Below the pieces are notes generated by a model that saw only the letters and a list, made by a program, of their open reading frames with translations, searched no databases and was not told the origin of the DNA. Below are positions 58,180 to 64,000 of a stretch of DNA of 64,000 nt, in pieces. The stretch is from Halomonas rhizosphaerae (GTDB lineage: Bacteria > Pseudomonadota > Gammaproteobacteria > Pseudomonadales > Halomonadaceae). The stretch is from NCBI RefSeq assembly GCF_030010555.1, contig NZ_JASCQP010000034.1, positions 1 through 64,000 of the forward strand. Direction: 5' to 3'. Every line of letters begins with the position of its first letter. Position 1 is the first letter of the stretch. A program made the translations under genes and the position numbers.

Positions 58180-58308
58180 TCACCGGCAGTGGGCGGTGCC
58201 GCGCCGGGTTTCTGTCCGGAGCCGCCCAGTTGCCCCGACGCCCCGGCCGGTGGCAAAGCGGTATCGACGCCGCTGTCGCCGCTAGTAAAAGCGAGTGAGG
58301 TAAAGCAC

Positions 58309-60579
58309 ATGGCAGACGATTTGCGCGACAGCGCCTTGCAGTACCATCGATTCCCCCGCCCCGGCAAGCTGGCGATCCAGGCGATCAAGCCCATGGCCAG
58401 CCAGCGGGATCTGTCGCTGGCCTATTCGCCCGGGGTGGCCGCGGCCTGCGAGGAGATCGAACGTGACCCCTTGCAGGCGGCCGAGTACACCGCCCGCGGC
58501 AACCTGGTTGCCGTGGTCAGCAATGGCACGGCGGTGCTGGGGCTGGGTGCCATCGGCGCCCTGGCCTCCAAGCCGGTCATGGAAGGCAAGGCCGTCCTGT
58601 TCAAGAAGTTCGCCGACGTGGACGTGTTCGACATCGAGATCGAGGAGCGCGACCCGGAAAAGCTGATCGAGATCATCGCCGGTCTGGAGGCCACCTTCGG
58701 CGGCATCAATCTGGAAGACATCAAGGCACCGGAATGCTTCGAGATCGAGCGGCGCCTGCGCGAGCGGATGAAGATCCCGGTCTTCCACGACGACCAGCAC
58801 GGTACCGCCATCGTCTCGGCGGCCGCCCTGCTCAATGGCCTGCGGGTGGTGGGCAAGGAGCTCGGCGATATCCGCCTGGTCTGCAACGGCGCGGGCTCCG
58901 CGGCCCTGGCCTGTCTGGACCTGGCGGTGTCCCTGGGGGTACGCAAGGACAACATCCTGGTCTGCGACCGCAGTGGCGTGATCCACACCGACCGTACCGA
59001 GGACCTCGATCCCTACAAGGCGCGATACGCGGCACGGACCGAGGCCCGCACCCTGGCCGATGCCGTCAACGGGGCCGACGTGTTCTTCGGTCTCTCGGCC
59101 GGGGGCGCGCTCAAACCGGAGATGGTGGCGACCATGGCCGATCGCCCATTGATCCTGGCCATGGCCAACCCCATCCCGGAAATCATGCCGGAGGACGCCA
59201 AGGCGGTACGTCCGGATGCGGTGATCGCCACCGGGCGCTCGGATTACCCCAACCAGGTCAACAACGTCCTGTGCTTCCCGTTCATCTTTCGGGGCGCCCT
59301 GGACTGCGGCGCCACCACCATCAACGAGGAGATGAAACTGGCCACCGTCAAGGCCATCGCCGACATGGCGACCACCACGGTGCCGGAAACGGTGGCGGTG
59401 GCCTATGGCGGACAGGCGCTGAGCTTCGGCCCGGAGTACATTCTGCCCAAACCCTTCGACCCGCGCCTGATCGACACCATCCCGCCGGCGGTGGCCAAGG
59501 CCGCCATGGACAGCGGTGTGGCGGCTCGACCCATCGCCGACCTGGAGGCGTATACCCGCTCGCTGTCAAAACTGGTCTACCGCTCCGGCAATGTGATGGA
59601 GCCTGTGTTCGAGCGGGCTGGACAGAATCCACTCCGCTTGCTGTACGCCGAAGGCGAGGACGAGCGCGTCCTCCGCGCCATGGAGGTCTGCGTCAGTCAG
59701 CACTATGCCAAACCCGTGCTGATCGGCCGCCGTGCGGTCATCGAGGCCCGCATCGAGGAATTGGGCCTGCCGGTGAAGCCCGGCGTCGATTTCGAGCTGA
59801 TCGACGCGCAGGACTATCCCGGCTACCCCGAACTGGCCAGCGACTACCACAAGCTGATGGGACGGCGTGGTGTACAGCCGGAGGCCGCCGAAAAGCGAGT
59901 AAGGAGCCGGGCCACCATCCTGGCCTCGCTGCTGCTGCGCCGGGGCGAGGTGGACGCCATGATCGCCGGTCCGGTGGGCACCTACCACGAGCACCTGGAC
60001 TTGGTGCTGGACGTCATCGGCCTGCGCGAGGGCGTCAGCACGCCTGCCGCCCTGCAACTGCTGATCCTCGAACGGGCCACCCTGTTCATTGCCGATCCCT
60101 TCGTCAATTACGATCCCGATGCCGGTCAGATCGCCGAGATCACCCTGCTGGCCGCGGAGCAGGTTCGCCGCTTCGGCATCACGCCCCGGGCTGCCCTGGT
60201 CTCCCACTCCAATTTCGGCAGTTCCGACTTCGACAGTGCCGGGAAGATGCGCCAGGCACTGGCACTGATCCGGGAACGCGCGCCGGATCTGGTGGTGGAC
60301 GGCGAAATGCAAGCTGACTCGGCGCTATCCACGGGCGTGCGCGGGCGCATCCTGCCCGATTCGCTGCTCGACGGCGAGGCCAATCTGTTGATCATGCCCA
60401 ATCTGGACGCGGCCAACATCGCCTTTACCGCCCTGAAGGTACTTGGTAACGGCGTGTCCGTGGGGCCCATCCTGCTGGGGGCCGCCAAGCCGGTTCATGT
60501 GCTCAACCGCACGGTCACCGCACGGGGGATCGCCAACATGAGTGCCTTCGCCGTGGTCGAGGCACAGGCCGATCGATAA
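58309..60579 (+). CDS. maeB: NADP-dependent malic enzyme, MaeB type
   Basis: 756 aa. Malic domains (about 20-410) have [20 protein letters not shown] with the catalytic Tyr, [20 protein letters not shown] with the catalytic Lys, [19 protein letters not shown], and the nucleotide fold [20 protein letters not shown]. The C-terminal ~330 residues form the phosphotransacetylase-like domain typical of MaeB ([16 protein letters not shown], [20 protein letters not shown]), thought to be regulatory. It decarboxylates malate to pyruvate with NADPH. ATG at 58309 with GAGG upstream. 36 bases before aceE, so a malate-to-acetyl-CoA route is suggested. Confidence 0.96.
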   Translation: MADDLRDSALQYHRFPRPGKLAIQAIKPMASQRDLSLAYSPGVAAACEEIERDPLQAAEYTARGNLVAVVSNGTAVLGLGAIGALASKPVMEGKAVLFKKFADVDVFDIEIEERDPEKLIEIIAGLEATFGGINLEDIKAPECFEIERRLRERMKIPVFHDDQHGTAIVSAAALLNGLRVVGKELGDIRLVCNGAGSAALACLDLAVSLGVRKDNILVCDRSGVIHTDRTEDLDPYKARYAARTEARTLADAVNGADVFFGLSAGGALKPEMVATMADRPLILAMANPIPEIMPEDAKAVRPDAVIATGRSDYPNQVNNVLCFPFIFRGALDCGATTINEEMKLATVKAIADMATTTVPETVAVAYGGQALSFGPEYILPKPFDPRLIDTIPPAVAKAAMDSGVAARPIADLEAYTRSLSKLVYRSGNVMEPVFERAGQNPLRLLYAEGEDERVLRAMEVCVSQHYAKPVLIGRRAVIEARIEELGLPVKPGVDFELIDAQDYPGYPELASDYHKLMGRRGVQPEAAEKRVRSRATILASLLLRRGEVDAMIAGPVGTYHEHLDLVLDVIGLREGVSTPAALQLLILERATLFIADPFVNYDPDAGQIAEITLLAAEQVRRFGITPRAALVSHSNFGSSDFDSAGKMRQALALIRERAPDLVVDGEMQADSALSTGVRGRILPDSLLDGEANLLIMPNLDAANIAFTALKVLGNGVSVGPILLGAAKPVHVLNRTVTARGIANMSAFAVVEAQADR

Positions 60580-60615
60580 CTACAACAATTCCGACCCAAC
60601 CAAGGGAGACGCTCC

Positions 60616-63285
60616 ATGGCCTTCGAAAACTACAACGACTTCGATCCACTGGAAACCCGGGAGTGGCAGGAAGCTGTCGACGTGGTGGTGGAGCGGGTGG
60701 GCGCCGAGCGGGCCACCTATCTGCTGCACAAGGCAGTGGAAGAAGCCTACCGGACCGGTGCCGAGGCGCCGGACACGACCCGCACGCCTTATGTAAACAC
60801 CATACCACCCCACAAGGAGGCCAAGCTGCCCGGCGACGAGGCCTTGCTGCAGCGGCTGACCGCCTATCTGCGCTGGAACGCCATGGCCATGGTGGTGCGC
60901 GCCAACAAGAAACCCGCCGAACCCGGGGGACATATCGCCAGCTACGCGTCCTCAGCGGTGATGTACGAGGTGGGCTTCAACCATTTCTGGCATGCCCCCA
61001 GCGACAGCCACGGGGGCGACATCATCTACGTTCAGGGCCATTGCGCGCCGGGTATCTACGCGCGGGCATTCCTGGAGGGACGGCTCACCGAGGAGCAGCT
61101 GGAGAACTTCCGCCTGGAAGTGGATGGCAAGGGGCTCTCCTCCTACCCCCACCCTTACCTGATGCCGGACTTCTGGCAAGTCTCCACCGTGTCCATGGGG
61201 CTGGCGCCGATCATGGCCATCTATCAGGCACGCTTCATGAAGTACCTCCAGCACCGGGGGCTTGCCGATACCGAGGGACGCAAGGTCTGGGCGTTTCTGG
61301 GCGACGGCGAGATGGACGAGCCACAATCCCAGGGCGCCATCGCCCTGGCCAATCGGGAGAAACTGGACAATCTGATCTTCGTGATCAACTGCAATCTGCA
61401 GCGTCTGGACGGCCCGGTGCGAGGCAACAGCAAGATCGTCCAGGAACTGGAAGGCAACTTCAGGGGCGCGGGGTGGAACGTCATCAAGTGCCTGTGGGGG
61501 TCGGGCTGGGACGAACTGCTGGCCAAGGACACCAAGGGATTGTTGCGCAAGCGCATGGAGGAGTGTGTCGACGGCGAGTATCAGAACTTCAAGGTCAAGG
61601 GCGGCGGCTACATCCGCGAGCACTTCTTCGGCAAGTATCCGGAGCTCAAGGAAATGGTCGCCCACATGTCGGACGACGACATCTACTACAAGCTGATTCG
61701 CGGTGGCCACGACCCGCAGAAGGTTTACGCGGCCTATCACGCGGCGGTCAACACCAAGGACAAGCCCTCGGTGCTGCTGATGAAGACCGTCAAGGGCTAT
61801 GGCATGGGCGAGGGCGGTGAGGGCCAGAATATCACCCACCAGAAGAAGAAACTGGGCGAGGATCACCTCAGGCACTTTCACCAGCGCTTTGACCTGCCCT
61901 TCAGTGACGAACAGGTCACCAAGGCGGAATTCTTCAAGCCCCCCGAGGACAGCGCCGAGATGCAGTTCCTGCACGAGCAGCGCAAGGCGCTGGGCGGCTA
62001 CCTGCCTCAGCGCCGGCTCAACGGCGATGTGCTCAAGGCCCCGCCTTTGGACATGTTCAAGCAGGTACTGGCGGACACCGGTGAACGTACCATGTCCACC
62101 ACCATGGCCATGGTGCGCATCATGGTGTCCCTGGCCCGGGACAAGACCCTGGGGCCGCGGCTGACCCCGATCGTCGCCGACGAGTCGCGCACCTTCGGCA
62201 TGGAGGGCATGTTCCGACAGATCGGTATCTACGCGCCCGAAGGGCAGAAGTACGTGCCCATGGATGCCGAGGAGATCATGCCCTACCGGGAGGACCAGAA
62301 AGGCCAGATCCTGCAGGAGGGCATCAACGAGGACGGGGCCATGTCGTCGTGGATCGCCGTGGCCACCTCGTACAGCAACCACGGGGTCACCATGATCCCG
62401 TTCTACGTCTACTACTCCATGTTCGGCTTCCAGCGCATCGGCGATCTGGCCTGGGCGGCCGGCGACATGCTGGCGCGCGGTTTCCTGATCGGCGGTACCT
62501 CGGGGCGCACTACCCTGAACGGCGAGGGCTTGCAGCACCAGGATGGCCACAGCCAGCTGTTCGCCCAGTTCATTCCCAACTGCATGGCCTATGACCCCAC
62601 TTTCCACTACGAGGTGGCGGTGATCGTGCGCGATGGCATCAAGCGCATGTACGAGGACCAGGAGAACGTCTTCTACTATATCACCACGCTGAACGAGAAC
62701 TACCATCATCCGGCACTGCCTGAAGGCGCCGAAGACGACATCATCAAGGGCATGTACTCGCTCAGCAAGGCCGAGAGCAAGGGCAAGGGGCCGCGGGTTC
62801 AGCTGCTGGGCTGCGGCAGCATCCTCAACGAGGTGATTGCTGCGGTGGACCTGCTACGCGACGACTGGGGAGTGGCGGCGGATGTCTGGAGTTGCCCGAG
62901 CTTCAATGAACTGGCTCGCGACGGCCACGCCGTCAAGCGCTGGAACCGGCTGCATCCCGGGAAGAAACCGCGCAAGAGCCACGTCGAGCAGTGCCTGGAA
63001 GGCACCGAAGGCCCGGTCATCGCCTCCACGGACTACATACGCATGTTCGCCGAACAGATTCGGCCCTTTGTGCCGCGGCGTTACGAGGTGTTGGGCACCG
63101 ATGGCTTCGGCCGTTCCGACAGCCGTCAGGCCCTGCGCAGCCACTTCGAGGTGGATCGTCATTACGTCACCGTGACCGCGCTGCAGGCCCTGGTCGACGA
63201 GGGCAAGCTCAAGAGCGGCAAGGTCCGGGACGCCATCGCCAAATACGGCATCGACCCCGAAAAGCCTAACCCCCTGTACGCCTGA
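60616..63285 (+). CDS. aceE: Pyruvate dehydrogenase E1 component, homodimeric type
   Basis: 889 aa, as usual for AceE. The thiamine diphosphate motif is GDGEMDEPQSQGAIALANRE, followed by LDNLIFVINCNLQRLDGPVR, with the catalytic histidine in FNHFWHAPSDSHGGD and GVTMIPFYVYYSMFGFQRIG later. It decarboxylates pyruvate and passes the acetyl group to lipoyl-E2. GGGAGAC lies upstream of the ATG. It is between maeB and aceF and so forms one transcription unit; the latter begins 17 bases after its stop. Confidence 0.97.
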   Translation: MAFENYNDFDPLETREWQEAVDVVVERVGAERATYLLHKAVEEAYRTGAEAPDTTRTPYVNTIPPHKEAKLPGDEALLQRLTAYLRWNAMAMVVRANKKPAEPGGHIASYASSAVMYEVGFNHFWHAPSDSHGGDIIYVQGHCAPGIYARAFLEGRLTEEQLENFRLEVDGKGLSSYPHPYLMPDFWQVSTVSMGLAPIMAIYQARFMKYLQHRGLADTEGRKVWAFLGDGEMDEPQSQGAIALANREKLDNLIFVINCNLQRLDGPVRGNSKIVQELEGNFRGAGWNVIKCLWGSGWDELLAKDTKGLLRKRMEECVDGEYQNFKVKGGGYIREHFFGKYPELKEMVAHMSDDDIYYKLIRGGHDPQKVYAAYHAAVNTKDKPSVLLMKTVKGYGMGEGGEGQNITHQKKKLGEDHLRHFHQRFDLPFSDEQVTKAEFFKPPEDSAEMQFLHEQRKALGGYLPQRRLNGDVLKAPPLDMFKQVLADTGERTMSTTMAMVRIMVSLARDKTLGPRLTPIVADESRTFGMEGMFRQIGIYAPEGQKYVPMDAEEIMPYREDQKGQILQEGINEDGAMSSWIAVATSYSNHGVTMIPFYVYYSMFGFQRIGDLAWAAGDMLARGFLIGGTSGRTTLNGEGLQHQDGHSQLFAQFIPNCMAYDPTFHYEVAVIVRDGIKRMYEDQENVFYYITTLNENYHHPALPEGAEDDIIKGMYSLSKAESKGKGPRVQLLGCGSILNEVIAAVDLLRDDWGVAADVWSCPSFNELARDGHAVKRWNRLHPGKKPRKSHVEQCLEGTEGPVIASTDYIRMFAEQIRPFVPRRYEVLGTDGFGRSDSRQALRSHFEVDRHYVTVTALQALVDEGKLKSGKVRDAIAKYGIDPEKPNPLYA

Positions 63286-63302
63286 GCCGGAGGAGAAGAA
63301 CA

Positions 63303-64000
63303 GTGGCCATCCAAGAAATCAAGGTACCGGACATCGGCGACTTCACCGATGTTCCGATCATCGAAATCCACGTTCAGGCCGGTGACAGCATCCAGGCCGA
63401 GGACCCGCTGATCACCGTGGAGTCCGACAAGGCCTCCATGGACGTGCCCGCGCCTAAGGCCGGCACCGTCAAGGAGGTCAAGGTCAAGGTCGGTGACTCG
63501 GTTTCCGAGGGCAGCTCGATATTGCTGCTGGAGAGCGCGGCGGGAGCGGGAGAAAAGGCCGCGGCTCCCGCCGGGGAAGAAGGGCAGAAACCGCAGCCGG
63601 CGGCGGTTCCCTCAGCCGCACCTTCTACTACACCCTCGAGCGCACCGCCGACCGGCCAGATTGCCGATTTCAGCCGGGTTCACGCCAGCCCCTCGGCTCG
63701 CCGCCTGGCCCGCGAACTGGAAGTGGACCTGACCCGAGTGCCGCCGACTGGCCTCAAGGGCCGGGTCACCCAGGAGGACATCCACGCCTTCGCCAAGGGC
63801 GGCGCACCGGCGGCACAGCCGGCGGCTGCGTCCTCGTCCGGCGGAGGAGAAGGCATGGATCTGCTGCCCTGGCCCAAGGTCGATTTCAGCAAGTTCGGTC
63901 CGGTGGAGACCAAGCCGCTGTCGCGCATCAAGAAGATCTCCGGCGCCAATCTGCATCGCAACTGGGTGAGGATTCCCCACGTCACCAACCACGACGAGGC
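63303..64000 (+). CDS. aceF: Dihydrolipoamide acetyltransferase (E2) AceF, partial
   Basis: The GTG at 63303 starts AIQEIKVPDIGDFTDVPIIE and the frame is open to the window edge (about 232 codons). A single lipoyl domain carries the lipoylated Lys in TVESDKASMDVPAPKAG. An Ala/Pro linker follows (about 80-118), then the peripheral subunit-binding domain (VHASPSARRLARELEVDLTR, GLKGRVTQEDI), and the first residues of the catalytic core (KKISGANLHRNWVRIPHVTN). Only one lipoyl domain is present, while E. coli AceF has three. The rest, including the HxxxD active site, lies beyond base 64000. Confidence 0.95.
   Translation, partial: MAIQEIKVPDIGDFTDVPIIEIHVQAGDSIQAEDPLITVESDKASMDVPAPKAGTVKEVKVKVGDSVSEGSSILLLESAAGAGEKAAAPAGEEGQKPQPAAVPSAAPSTTPSSAPPTGQIADFSRVHASPSARRLARELEVDLTRVPPTGLKGRVTQEDIHAFAKGGAPAAQPAAASSSGGGEGMDLLPWPKVDFSKFGPVETKPLSRIKKISGANLHRNWVRIPHVTNHDE

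Overview
The window reads as a chromosomal stretch of a GC-rich, salt-tolerant gammaproteobacterium, most likely a member of the Halomonadaceae (Halomonas or a close relative). This rests on gene content (queA-tgt-yajC order, a Pseudomonas-style arginine succinyltransferase cluster with two AstA subunits, an NhaD sodium/proton antiporter, FabV, Rnk, tandem Usp, DUF3581 and DUF3422 proteins) and on protein-level resemblance. It is not based on a database search. Coding density is high, and many neighbouring genes overlap by ATGA, GTGA or TGATG, which suggests translational coupling.

Layout. 1-2.9 kb: the minus-strand operon queA-tgt-yajC (secDF would follow beyond base 1) and a tRNA-Leu(CAA) with a clear promoter. 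3.2-5.0 kb: a Crp/Fnr regulator and a gene-poor, AT-richer stretch with a 145-bp MITE-like element and a 46-aa ORF. 5.2-16.7 kb: small membrane proteins (DUF1206, ExoD), Rnk, a LysE exporter, an EAL phosphodiesterase with a degenerate receiver, an AidB-like acyl-CoA dehydrogenase, a coupled Nudix-MoxR-DUF58-TgpA set, glutathione peroxidase and a DUF7079-like gene with a duplicated tail. 16.9-20.4 kb: FabV, a small membrane protein, a GlxA/ArgR-type regulator and an EamA transporter. 21.2-27.6 kb: the arginine catabolic cluster astC-aruF-aruG-astD-(astD tail remnant)-astB, followed by zapE. 28.8-32.4 kb: an SPFH/NfeD pair, a TRIC-type channel and a coupled lipoprotein.

32.5-37.9 kb holds the most intriguing cluster. 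It is a minus-strand operon of a short periplasmic binding protein, an outer-membrane beta-barrel, a membrane-bound PAS-GGDEF-EAL protein with a periplasmic sensor, and an exosortase-associated/FeeM-like acyltransferase. This looks like a periplasm-to-c-di-GMP signalling module with a lipid-amide synthase attached. 38.2-43.5 kb: NhaD and a giant AsmA-like protein with three ~267-residue repeats. 43.5-57.0 kb: mostly housekeeping and small accessory genes (DUF3581, Usp, a divergent O-acyltransferase/secreted esterase pair, CorA, DUF3422, a secreted acidic protein, GNAT, MFS, a diguanylate cyclase, a pore-less voltage-sensor-like protein, a phosphodiesterase and an NAD(P)-binding protein).

57.2-58.2 kb holds two adjacent decayed genes, a nitroreductase and a DASS transporter. 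Each has an in-frame TAG and an internal deletion. They border a central-carbon set maeB-aceE-aceF (58.3 kb to the window edge, aceF cut off), which links malate to pyruvate to acetyl-CoA.
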